From contig NZ_PQGA01000031.1 of assembly GCF_002917095.1 (NCBI RefSeq), forward strand, positions 1 through 58,638: 58,638 nucleotides of DNA, written 5' to 3'. A program made the translations under genes and the position numbers. Origin of the DNA: Paraburkholderia eburnea (GTDB lineage: Bacteria > Pseudomonadota > Gammaproteobacteria > Burkholderiales > Burkholderiaceae). Under the pieces are notes generated by a model that was not told the origin of the DNA, did no database searches, and was given only the letters and a program-made list of their open reading frames with translations. Below are positions 24,488 to 32,696 of this stretch, one piece after another. Position 1 is the stretch's first letter; every line of letters starts with the position of its first letter.

Positions 24488-25327
24488 TCATCGCCGGGGT
24501 TGCGCGTCCCCGCGCGCGGCTTGCTGCAACTCGTGCTGCGACTCGTTCCGCGCTTCGTTGCGTGTCTCCATCTGCCGCGTCGCGGCGTCCGCCGCGCGCA
24601 TCAATCCGTGCGTGCGCGCATTGCCTGCCAGCACCCAGCGCGTGCCGTGCCCGATCCAGCCGATCAAGCGCAGATCGCCGACGCGGCGTGCGCTCCACTG
24701 CGGCGCATCGCGCTCGAACCAGGCGCGCGACGCGAGCAACACGACCGGCTGGCCCTCGGCGTTCACGTAGGTCCAGCGTTTTGCGCGCGCGAACGGGCCA
24801 AGCTCAATCGTGCCCGACGCGACGAAGCGCAGGCCCGCGGCGTCCAGATCGAACGGCGCAGGCCCGGCGGCGCGGGTGCCGGGCGCGAGCGTATCGGCGA
24901 GCGCGTCGGAGGTGTTCGGGATCGGGTGGCTGCCGCTGCCCGCTTCCAGCAACGCCATGACGGCCGCGTTATTGAGCGCCTGAACGCCGGGTTCGGAAAC
25001 GGCCAGCCACGCCAGCGCAGCCGCCGCCAGCGCGAACGCCGCGACGAGCGCGGTGAAGCCGCGCCGCAGCGCACGCGAACCACGCATAAGCCGTGGCGGC
25101 ATTGGCGCAAAAACCGGCGCGCCGGCCGCCGGCGCAACCGCGCCGAACGCGCGCCGCATCTGGGCGTTGAGCCGTCGATAGAACAGGATCCGGTGCCATT
25201 CGCCGGGCCTCAGCGCCAGATAGCGGCGCACGCGCGCGGCCCGCTCGCCGGGTAGCGAACCGTCAGTGTAGGCCTGAATATCGGCCTCGGAGACCGGCCG
25301 CTCGTCGAGCGGCCCCTGCGGAACCAT
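24488..25327 (-). CDS. Second anti-sigma-like transmembrane protein upstream of the ECF sigma gene
   Basis: The 279-aa protein has an N-terminus (VSEADIQAYTDGSLPGERAARVRRYLALRPGEW) that mirrors the anti-sigma domain of the gene downstream of the sigma factor. One membrane helix (ALVAAFALAAAALAWLAV, about residue 95) and a periplasmic region follow, then a Glu/Gln/Arg-rich tail that may be cytoplasmic or disordered. It is therefore a probable paralogue of the 23064-23951 product rather than an unrelated protein. The start is the ATG at 25327; there is no strong ribosome site. It is the first gene of the operon. Whether it binds the same sigma factor is untested. Confidence 0.75.
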   Translation of the reverse strand: MVPQGPLDERPVSEADIQAYTDGSLPGERAARVRRYLALRPGEWHRILFYRRLNAQMRRAFGAVAPAAGAPVFAPMPPRLMRGSRALRRGFTALVAAFALAAAALAWLAVSEPGVQALNNAAVMALLEAGSGSHPIPNTSDALADTLAPGTRAAGPAPFDLDAAGLRFVASGTIELGPFARAKRWTYVNAEGQPVVLLASRAWFERDAPQWSARRVGDLRLIGWIGHGTRWVLAGNARTHGLMRAADAATRQMETRNEARNESQHELQQAARGDAQPRR

Positions 25328-25360
25328 GATCGTCGCGTGAATAAATGGGGACGATGGGCT

Positions 25361-25385
25361 AACGCGCGGGCCGCGCGCTTATTCC
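25361..25385 (-). promoter_or_regulatory. ECF-type promoter: GGAAT-N16-CGTT
   Basis: On the minus strand a -35 element GGAAT (25381-25385) is followed after exactly 16 bp by CGTT (25361-25364), the pattern of many ECF-sigma promoters. It lies 34 bp before the start codon of the first gene of the ECF operon. Autoregulation by the encoded sigma factor is the natural interpretation. Confidence 0.55.
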
Positions 25386-25429
25386 GGCAGAGGCCGAAAG
25401 TTTTTTGGGGGTGAGATGGACGACCCGGA

Positions 25430-26548
25430 TTAACCGCGCGCCGTCACTTCGTTCGAGAACGCCACGCGGTTGCGGCCTTCGCGCTTGGCGCGATAGAGCG
25501 CCGCGTCGGCTTCCTCGATGAGCGCCGTTTCGGCCAGCCCCGCCGAGGGCGTGAGCGTCGCCACGCCCACGCTGATCGTCAGATGTTCGCTGACCTTCGA
25601 GCCCACATGCGGCAATTGCAGCGCCGCCACGTCGCGGCGCATCTTCTCGGCCATGAGGCGCGCGAACGCACTGCCCGCGCCCGGCATCACCACCGCGAAT
25701 TCCTCGCCGCCAAAGCGCGCCACCAGGTCGCGCGGCTGGCTCACCTCGCGGCGGATCGTGGTCGCGACCGAGCGCAGCACGTTGTCGCCCGCGACGTGGC
25801 CGTAGGTGTCGTTATAGGGCTTGAAGTAATCGACGTCGATCATCAGCAGCGAGACTTCGGTGTTCTCGCGCTGTGCCCGCCGCCATTCCGCGTTCAGAAA
25901 TTCGTCGAGATAACGACGGTTCGAAAGGCCCGTCAAACCATCCGAATGCGTGAGGCGGCGCAGCTCCAGATTCGCCCTGAGCAGTTCCTGCTGCGAGCGG
26001 CGCAGCGCGCGATAGGCCTCGTCACGCTGGAGCATGTTTACATAGGATCGCGAATGATATTTGACTCGTGCGATCAGCTCGATGCTGTCGGGCAATTTGA
26101 CGAGATAATCGTTTGCGCCTGCCGCGAAGGCCGCGCTCTTGATCGCGGGTTCTTCCTTGGTCGACAGCACGATGATGGGCACGTCGCGCGTGGCGTCGTT
26201 GGCGCGGTACGCGCGCACCAGCGTGAGACCGTCGGTGCCGGGCATCACGAGATCCTGCAGGATCACGGTCGGACGCACCTGCTCGGCCATGCTCACGGCC
26301 TGTTCGGGATGCGGGCAGTAGTGAAAGTCGATTTCGCGCTCGCTCGCCAGCGCCCGCCTCACGGCCTCGGCGACGATCGCCTGGTCGTCCACCAGCAGCA
26401 CCATCATCGGCACGTCCGCCGCGCCGGGCAAAGGCTGCTCAAGCGCCGTGCGCACGGCCGCAAGCGCCCCTTCGAGCGAGGCCTCGTCGGGCCCGCCTTC
26501 GGTCAGCGCGGGTTCCGGCGCGGAAGATTGATTCGGCTTCTCGGTCAT
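25430..26548 (-). CDS. wspR: WspR, response regulator diguanylate cyclase
   Basis: The 372-aa protein has a receiver domain (about residues 47-165; phospho-acceptor D99 in ILQDLVMPG), a helical stalk, and a GGDEF domain with GGEEF at 280-284. It is the output of the Wsp system and makes c-di-GMP when phosphorylated by WspE, favouring attachment. The I-site position reads QPRD (271-274), not RxxD, so canonical product inhibition may be lost. There is an N-terminal extension of about 45 residues rich in Pro, Glu and Ala. It is the last gene of the wsp operon, 95 bp after wspF, which allows partly independent expression. Confidence 0.93.
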   Translation of the reverse strand: MTEKPNQSSAPEPALTEGGPDEASLEGALAAVRTALEQPLPGAADVPMMVLLVDDQAIVAEAVRRALASEREIDFHYCPHPEQAVSMAEQVRPTVILQDLVMPGTDGLTLVRAYRANDATRDVPIIVLSTKEEPAIKSAAFAAGANDYLVKLPDSIELIARVKYHSRSYVNMLQRDEAYRALRRSQQELLRANLELRRLTHSDGLTGLSNRRYLDEFLNAEWRRAQRENTEVSLLMIDVDYFKPYNDTYGHVAGDNVLRSVATTIRREVSQPRDLVARFGGEEFAVVMPGAGSAFARLMAEKMRRDVAALQLPHVGSKVSEHLTISVGVATLTPSAGLAETALIEEADAALYRAKREGRNRVAFSNEVTARG

Positions 26549-26643
26549 GATGTCAGTCGCTTGGGTCTATCCAGTATCGATGCGGGCGGCTCGGGCGGAG
26601 TTCCGGCAAGGCCCCGGCCAGGGGTTCGGAGTTGGGTCCGGCG

Positions 26644-27663
26644 TCATGCCGCGCGCTGCGTGCCGAGACGGCTCACCAGTTCGGCGGCGATGGCGGGCAG
26701 CGGCAGAATCGCGCGCGCGGCGCCCAGCGCCGCGGCCGCTTTCGGCATACCGTACACGGCGCTCGTCGCCTGGTCCTGGGCAATCGTGTAGCAGCCCTTG
26801 GCACGCATCGCCTTCAGGCCGATCGCCCCGTCGCGCCCCATGCCCGTGAGCAGCACGCCGATGGCCTCGCCCGTCCAGTTCTCCACCACGCTATGAAAGA
26901 AGGTGTCCACGGACGGGCGGTACGGCGTCTCGGCAGGTTCGCGAGTGTAAGCCAGCTTGCCGTTCGCTGCCATGCGCAGATGATCGTTGGTCGCCGCGAG
27001 CAGCGCCTCGCCCGGCGCCGGCCGGTCGCCTTCGCAGGCGATGCGCACCTTGAGCGCGGTCTGCCCGTTGAGCCAGTCGGCCATGCCCACGGCGAACGAC
27101 TGATCGACGTGCTGCACGATCACGATCCCCGCTTTAAACCCCGCCGGCAACGCGCCCAGCACGGTCGCCAGCGCGGTCGGGCCGCCCGCCGACGAGCCGA
27201 TCGCCACCAGCGGCGCGAGCATGCCGGTCCCGGCCGTGAACGCGGCCGGTGCGCGCGTGGCTTCGGTCACGCCGTTCACACGGCCGATCTGGTCGATCTT
27301 GGCGAGCAGCAGATCCATGGTGCTGCGCGCTTCGGGACCCGCGAGCGTGGGGGTATCCACCGCATCGAGCGCGCCCGCGCCCATCGCCTCGTACACGCGC
27401 CATGCGTTCGCGCCCACGCTGCTCGTGACGATCAGGATCGGGCACGGCGAGCGCGCCATGATGCGCCGCGTGGCCTCCACGCCATCGATCTTCGGCATCA
27501 CGAGATCCATGAGGATCACGTCGGGCTGCTGGGCCGCGCAGAAGTCGACGGCCTGCTCGCCGTCGGCCGCCACCCACAGCACGCGATGCCCCGGCCGGGC
27601 CGCAATGGCGTGCCGCAGCGCCTCGACGGCGAGGGGCATGTCGTTCGCGATACCGATGTTCAT
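26644..27663 (-). CDS. wspF: WspF, CheB-like protein-glutamate methylesterase
   Basis: The 339-aa protein joins a receiver domain (phospho-acceptor Asp in VILMDLVMPKIDG) to a CheB methylesterase domain with catalytic Ser in AIGSSAGGPTA, His in VQHVDQSFA and Asp in LLTGMGRDGA. It removes methyl groups from the receptor WspA and resets the signal. In other species loss of this gene gives constitutively high c-di-GMP. Here the catalytic residues and reading frame are intact. The start overlaps the wspE stop by one base (TGATG). Confidence 0.94.
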   Translation of the reverse strand: MNIGIANDMPLAVEALRHAIAARPGHRVLWVAADGEQAVDFCAAQQPDVILMDLVMPKIDGVEATRRIMARSPCPILIVTSSVGANAWRVYEAMGAGALDAVDTPTLAGPEARSTMDLLLAKIDQIGRVNGVTEATRAPAAFTAGTGMLAPLVAIGSSAGGPTALATVLGALPAGFKAGIVIVQHVDQSFAVGMADWLNGQTALKVRIACEGDRPAPGEALLAATNDHLRMAANGKLAYTREPAETPYRPSVDTFFHSVVENWTGEAIGVLLTGMGRDGAIGLKAMRAKGCYTIAQDQATSAVYGMPKAAAALGAARAILPLPAIAAELVSRLGTQRAA

Positions 27664-30008
27664 CAGGTCGCCTCTCCGATCAGGTCGTTCACGGCGTCGA
27701 GCAGCGCTTCGTCGTGGAAGCTGCCCTTGGTCAGATAGTAGTCGGCGCCCGCGTCGAGGCCGCGCCGCCGGTCGTCTTCGCGGTCCTTGTACGAGACGAT
27801 CATCACGGGCACGTTGCGTTGATGCGGGTCGTTACGAATCATCGTGACGAGTTCGATGCCGTCCATGCGCGGCATATCCACGTCGGTGATCACGAGGTCG
27901 AACTGACCGTTGCGCAGCGTGTTCCAGCCGTCCATGCCGTCCACCGCGACCGTCACGGCATAGCCGCGTTTTTCGAGCAGCTTGCGCTCCAGTTCGCGCA
28001 CGGTCAAGGAATCCTCCACCACGAGAATGCGCTTGCGTTCGCGCGCCGTCGTGTTCGCGCCGCGCGTCACGCCCGCGAGCTGCCCTTCGCGCACGAGCCG
28101 CGCAACCGAGGCGATGATGTCCTCGACATCGACGATCAGCGTCACGGTGCCGTCTTCGAGCAGCGCGGCGGCGGCCACGTTGCGCACCTTGCCCAGGCGC
28201 GCATCGAGCGGCTGCACCGCAAGCGTGCGCTCGCCCGCGAAACCATCGACGGCGATGCCGTAGAGCGCGGCGTCGTGGCCCGTGCCGTCGCCGATCAGCA
28301 GGACGCTGACGTCGCCCGAAGCGTTGGCGGGCGCGGTGGCATCGCTCGCGCCAAGCAACTGGCGCGCGGTGACGAGCCCGATCGGCCGCCCTTCGTGAAC
28401 GATATGCTGCTGGCCTTCGAGCATGTCGATGGCCTCGCGCGGCACGCGCAGCGCGCGGCGCACATGCGCGAGCGCAAACGCGTAGGCCTCGCCCGCGACA
28501 TCGACGATCAGACTGCGCAACACCGACAGCGTGAGCGGCAATTGCAGCACGAAGCGCGTGCCGCGCCCCGCCGCGCTTTCGATGCGCACCGTGCCGCGCA
28601 CGGCCTTGGCGAAGTTCTGCACCGCGTCGAGGCCCACGCCGCGCCCGGACACGTCGGTCACGCGCTCGCGCATCGAGAAGCCCGGCAACAGCAGGAATTC
28701 GAGCAACTCCGGCTCGGACATGGTTTCGACCGCATCGGCCGGCGCGAGACCGCGCGCCACGATCGCGCGCCTGAGCGCGGGCATGTCGACGCCCGCGCCA
28801 TCGTCGGCCACGGCGATCAGCAGCTTGCCCGCGCTGTGACGCGCTTCGAGCGTAAGCGTCGCTTCCTCGGGCTTGCCGAGCAGGCGGCGCGTGCCGGGGT
28901 CTTCGATGCCGTGATCGAGCGCGTTGCGCAGCAAGTGGCCAAGCGGCGCGTCGAGCATGTCGAGAATATCGCGATCGACCTGGGTGTTCTCGCCGTCGAT
29001 CACGAAGCGCACGCGCTTGCCGAGCGAGCGCGCGAGATCGCGCACGATGCGCGGATAGGCGTGCGCGGTGTCGCTGAACGGGCGCATGCGGCATTCGAGC
29101 GCCGAATCGTAAAGACGTTGCGCGAGCTGGGTGCCGCGCCGGTCGATGCGGTCGAGGTCGTCGAAGCGTTCGGCGAGCTGGCCGCCGAGCGTCGACAACT
29201 GCTCGCGGATGGCGGCGAGCGCGGCGCGCGCCTCGTGGCCGAGCGCATCGCCGTGATGCTCGCTGAACTGGCCGAGTGCGGCGAGCACGTCGCCCTGGGC
29301 GCGGCGCACGCGCAGCAGGCCGTTGGCGAACGGCCGCATCCGGCGCGATTCGACCAGCGATTCGCCCGCGAGACCCAGCAGCCGGTCGAGCGTGCCCGCG
29401 CGTACGCGCAGCATGCGGTCGCTGTCGCGCGCGCTGCGGGCCGTTGTGGACGGATTGATGGGCTGCGCAGCGGCAGAGGCGGCGATGGGTTCAGCGTAGT
29501 CGCTGACGACCTCCGCCGCGACCGGCTCGTCCTTCGGCATCGGCACGCTGGCGAGACTCGCCGCGAGCAATGCTTCGGGATCAAGCGGTGACGGCTGCCC
29601 GACCGCTTCGGCTGAAGCCGCCAGCCCGCCATTCGCCAGGCGCGCGACAAAGCCGTCCACCACCTCGCGCGCGAGCGGCGGCGCGGACGCATCGCCCGCC
29701 GCCATCAGCAAATCGATGCCGACCAGCAGCGCATCGATGCGTCCCGCATCGATCGTCAGCACGCCATGCTGCGCGTCAACGAAGCAATCCTCCATCGCGC
29801 TCGCCACATCGACTGCCTCGGGCAGCCCGACGATGCGCGCCGCGCCCTTGAGCGAGTGCGTCGCGCGCATGCAGGCTTCGAGCGTGGTGGCGTCGGCAGG
29901 CGTCGCTTCCAGCGCGAGCAGGCCCGCCGCGAGCGTGCGCGTCTGCGTCTGCGCCTCCTCGCGGAACAGGTCGAGCAGCGAGCGGCGGCTCAGTTCGTCG
30001 TCGCTCAT
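27663..30008 (-). CDS. wspE: WspE, CheA-like hybrid histidine kinase
   Basis: The 781-aa kinase has an N-terminal Hpt domain with phospho-acceptor H51 (RATHSLKGAARIVG), a dimerisation and HATPase region (HLLRNALDHGIEDPGT, VADDGAGVD, GRGVGLDAVQ), a CheW-like domain (LPLTLSVLRSLIVDVAGEAYAFAL) and a C-terminal receiver domain with Asp near residue 709 (LVITDVDMPRMDG). It couples receptor state to phosphorylation of WspR and WspF. The start at 30008 overlaps the wspD end by 4 bp. Confidence 0.94.
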   Translation of the reverse strand: MSDDELSRRSLLDLFREEAQTQTRTLAAGLLALEATPADATTLEACMRATHSLKGAARIVGLPEAVDVASAMEDCFVDAQHGVLTIDAGRIDALLVGIDLLMAAGDASAPPLAREVVDGFVARLANGGLAASAEAVGQPSPLDPEALLAASLASVPMPKDEPVAAEVVSDYAEPIAASAAAQPINPSTTARSARDSDRMLRVRAGTLDRLLGLAGESLVESRRMRPFANGLLRVRRAQGDVLAALGQFSEHHGDALGHEARAALAAIREQLSTLGGQLAERFDDLDRIDRRGTQLAQRLYDSALECRMRPFSDTAHAYPRIVRDLARSLGKRVRFVIDGENTQVDRDILDMLDAPLGHLLRNALDHGIEDPGTRRLLGKPEEATLTLEARHSAGKLLIAVADDGAGVDMPALRRAIVARGLAPADAVETMSEPELLEFLLLPGFSMRERVTDVSGRGVGLDAVQNFAKAVRGTVRIESAAGRGTRFVLQLPLTLSVLRSLIVDVAGEAYAFALAHVRRALRVPREAIDMLEGQQHIVHEGRPIGLVTARQLLGASDATAPANASGDVSVLLIGDGTGHDAALYGIAVDGFAGERTLAVQPLDARLGKVRNVAAAALLEDGTVTLIVDVEDIIASVARLVREGQLAGVTRGANTTARERKRILVVEDSLTVRELERKLLEKRGYAVTVAVDGMDGWNTLRNGQFDLVITDVDMPRMDGIELVTMIRNDPHQRNVPVMIVSYKDREDDRRRGLDAGADYYLTKGSFHDEALLDAVNDLIGEAT

Positions 30009-30718
30009 CGCAGGCTCCGGGTCAACGCGCCGAACAGCGCATCGGGTTCAAGCACGCCCACCGAGCGGCCGCGCCACGGGAACACGCCACGCACATGGCG
30101 GCCCGCCGCGTGCGCGAGCGTGGCGGGCGCGGGCAGCAGTTCATCGGCGCCGAAGTAGGCCACGCCTTCGACATCGTCGACGGGGAACGCCGTCGTCTCT
30201 CCGTCCCATTCGGTGACGAGCAGGCGCGGCGTGGCGGCGCGCGCACCCGTGGCCGCCGCGGTCTGTGCGAGCGCATCGATATGCAGCAGATCGGCGAGCG
30301 AGGCCGCGAGCGTGAGCACGCCGCGCACGTTCACGACGCCGAGCACCGCCGAACTGCGCCGGTGCGGCAACGAGTGGATCGGGCGCGATTCGCCGACGTA
30401 GCGCAGCGCGGACGCCGTGAGCGCGAGCCATTCCGCCCCCACGCGGAACACGAGCGAGCCGTCGCGGCGCAGGCTCGCGGCGTCGGTGCGCGCGGTGCTC
30501 TGCTGCGAGATCGGCACGCTGGTCGCGCCCTGCACCGGGCGATCGAGCATACGCGCGGCAGCCTGCTCGAACACGGGACAATTGAGGCAACGCACGTACT
30601 GCGCGAGGCGCTCGCACGAGTTGTCGCCGCGCACACCGATGCGGTTCCAGCAATCGTCGGGCGCGCTCCGGATGCCGCCATCGTCATGCGCCAGGTTTGC
30701 GTCGCGTGTTTCACGCAT
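30005..30718 (-). CDS. wspD: WspD, CheW-like coupling protein
   Basis: This 237-aa protein is one of two CheW-domain proteins that link WspA to WspE. The CheW fold runs from about residue 75 (SLVFRVGAEWLALTASALRYVGE) to the end (HVRGVFPWRGRSVGVLEPDALF). The first 70 residues include a Cys-containing segment (CERLAQYVRCLNCPVFEQAA) seen in WspD proteins. The ATG at 30718 (MRETRDANL) overlaps wspC by 8 bp and suits the operon; a longer frame to 30757 is not required. Confidence 0.9.
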   Translation of the reverse strand: MRETRDANLAHDDGGIRSAPDDCWNRIGVRGDNSCERLAQYVRCLNCPVFEQAAARMLDRPVQGATSVPISQQSTARTDAASLRRDGSLVFRVGAEWLALTASALRYVGESRPIHSLPHRRSSAVLGVVNVRGVLTLAASLADLLHIDALAQTAAATGARAATPRLLVTEWDGETTAFPVDDVEGVAYFGADELLPAPATLAHAAGRHVRGVFPWRGRSVGVLEPDALFGALTRSLR

Positions 30719-32126
30719 TGGCGCCCCCCGGGCTGCGCTGCGATGCGCGTTCGGCACGGCGCATCAGACGCCGCGCGCCGTCGGCGTCGCCCTGCACTTC
30801 GAGCAGCGCGGCGAGATGCGTGAGCGCCTCGTAGTGGCCCGGCTCCAGATACAGCGTCTTGCGATAGTGCCCGAGCGCGAGCGCCGCCTCGCCTTGCGCA
30901 TCGGCGATCAGGCCGAGCAGATACCACGCCTCGGCATCGTCGGGCGCGGCTTGCGCATGTTGCGTGGCCGCGCGCGCGGCGGCATCGAGCGATCCGGCAT
31001 CGGCCAGACGGCGGGCTTCGGCCAGCGTCGGCGGGTTCGGTGGGTTCGGCGTGCTGGACGCCTGCGGCGCGGCTTTCGATGCCGCGAAAGCCGGCGTCGT
31101 CGCGAACTGCGTCGCCGGCCGCATCGCGGGCAGCGCGGCGGCGCGCGTGGGCGGCACCGTATGCAGCGGTCTCAGCGAGGTATGCAGCGTGGCGTACGAC
31201 GAGGGATGCGGCGCGCCGTCATGCTGCGTGCGAACGCTCCGCGCCGGTAACGCCAGCGGATCGGCGGCCTGCGCGCCCTCGCCGCCCGGCCAGCGAAAAC
31301 CGAACGCCAGCGGAATCTGCGCCGAGGCGAATTCATGGCGCATCATCAAGCCCGTTTCCGCCGGCCCGACGAAGATCATCCCGCCATCGGCGAGACGCGC
31401 GCGCAAGAGGCCGATCGCGCGATCCTGGGCCTGGCGGTCGAAATAGATCAGCACGTTGCGGCAAAAAATGAAGTCGTAGCGCACGGGATGCGCGGCGAGC
31501 CACTCGAACAGGTTCGCGCGCTCGAAGTGCACGGCGCGCCGCACGGCATCGGCAAGCTGCCAGCCTTGCGGCGTCGCATGGAAATAGCGCTCGCGAAACG
31601 CCAGCGCATCGCCGCGAAACGCGTTGCGGCCATAGACGCCGTGCGCGGCAGCCTCGATCGAGGCCGAACTGATGTCGATGGCGTCGATGCCGAACTGCTC
31701 GTGCGCGAGGCCCGCCTCGAACAGCGCCATCGCCGCCGAGTACGGTTCCTCTCCTGTCGAACACGGCGCGCTGAGCACCCGCAGCACTTCGCCGGGATGC
31801 CGCACGAGCCGCTCCATGCCGCCGCGCGCGAGCGCCGCAAAGGCTTCGCGTTCGCGGAAGAACCAGGTTTCGGGCACGACGAGCGTGTCGATCAGCGCCT
31901 GGCGCTCGGCGGCGGTGGCCGTCAGCACGCTCCAGTAGGCGTCGTGCGCGGCCTCCGGGTGCAGCGTGCCGCCCGCCAGGTCCGCAGCCACGCCCGCGCC
32001 CGCGCCCGCGCCCACGGTTGCGGCCGCGCGCGCCGCCACGGCGCGCGCGAGCGCCTGCGCGCCGAGCGATTCGGCGTCGATGCCGGTTTCCTCCAGCAGC
32101 CAGCTCTCGAAGCGCGCAAGACTCAT
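30711..32126 (-). CDS. wspC: WspC, CheR-like methyltransferase with TPR repeats
   Basis: The 471-aa protein has an N-terminal CheR methyltransferase domain with the SAM-binding segment LRVLSAPCSTGEEPYSAAMALFEAG and YDFIFCRNVLIYFDRQAQ, a long Pro/Ala/Thr-rich linker (about 290-370), and C-terminal TPR repeats (AEARRLADAGSLDAAARAA; AWYLLGLIADAQGEAALALGHYRKTLYLEPGHYEALTHLAALLE). It methylates WspA. The start overlaps the wspB stop by 4 bp. Confidence 0.93.
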   Translation of the reverse strand: MSLARFESWLLEETGIDAESLGAQALARAVAARAAATVGAGAGAGVAADLAGGTLHPEAAHDAYWSVLTATAAERQALIDTLVVPETWFFREREAFAALARGGMERLVRHPGEVLRVLSAPCSTGEEPYSAAMALFEAGLAHEQFGIDAIDISSASIEAAAHGVYGRNAFRGDALAFRERYFHATPQGWQLADAVRRAVHFERANLFEWLAAHPVRYDFIFCRNVLIYFDRQAQDRAIGLLRARLADGGMIFVGPAETGLMMRHEFASAQIPLAFGFRWPGGEGAQAADPLALPARSVRTQHDGAPHPSSYATLHTSLRPLHTVPPTRAAALPAMRPATQFATTPAFAASKAAPQASSTPNPPNPPTLAEARRLADAGSLDAAARAATQHAQAAPDDAEAWYLLGLIADAQGEAALALGHYRKTLYLEPGHYEALTHLAALLEVQGDADGARRLMRRAERASQRSPGGANA

Positions 32127-32641
32127 GACGCGCGCCCCATCGGCGTGGGGTGGGCGTTGCCGTCTTCACCGCCCTGCCAGCTCGGCGGATCGGGAAACAG
32201 CAGCGCGCGCACGCGCGCGTCGAGCAACTGATCGACCTTCACCCATTGCACGAAGCCGAGCGCGTCGCGCGCGACGGGACCGAGCCAACGCGCCTCAGGC
32301 GTGGCGATTCCGCCCTCGGCGAAGTCGCCGGGCGCGAAGCTCTGGGTGCGCGTCGCGCATTCGAGCAGCAACGCAAGGCGGCGCGGTTGCGAGGCGCGGG
32401 GATCGGCGCGATCGTTCACCAGCACGAGCCGCGTGGACATCAGCCTATGCGCGGGCCGCCCGAGCGCCAGCTGCGCCATGTCGACGACCGGCACCGGCGC
32501 GCCTTCGTGATCGATCACGCCCGCGATGAACGGCGGCGTGCCCGCGAACGCGCGCACCGGCTGCAAGGGCAGCACGCGCACGATCTCGCGCGCATCGAGC
32601 GCGTAGCGTTCGCCGTCCAGCTCGAACACGAGAAAAAGCAT
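32123..32641 (-). CDS. wspB: WspB, CheW-like coupling protein
   Basis: The 172-aa single CheW-domain protein begins MLFLVFELDGERYALDAREIVRVLPL with an internal AGVIDHEGAPVPVVDMAQLALG. It links the receptor WspA to the kinase WspE. It lies 55 bp after wspA and overlaps wspC. Confidence 0.93.
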   Translation of the reverse strand: MLFLVFELDGERYALDAREIVRVLPLQPVRAFAGTPPFIAGVIDHEGAPVPVVDMAQLALGRPAHRLMSTRLVLVNDRADPRASQPRRLALLLECATRTQSFAPGDFAEGGIATPEARWLGPVARDALGFVQWVKVDQLLDARVRALLFPDPPSWQGGEDGNAHPTPMGRAS

Positions 32642-32696
32642 CGCCGCTCCGTTCAGGGAAAAGCCGGATTCAGGCGCCCCGGCGTCACGCGTCGGG

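Noticed and set aside
27714..29591. 625-codon plus-strand frame across wspE
   Set aside because: Antisense shadow of a well-supported CheA-like kinase gene.
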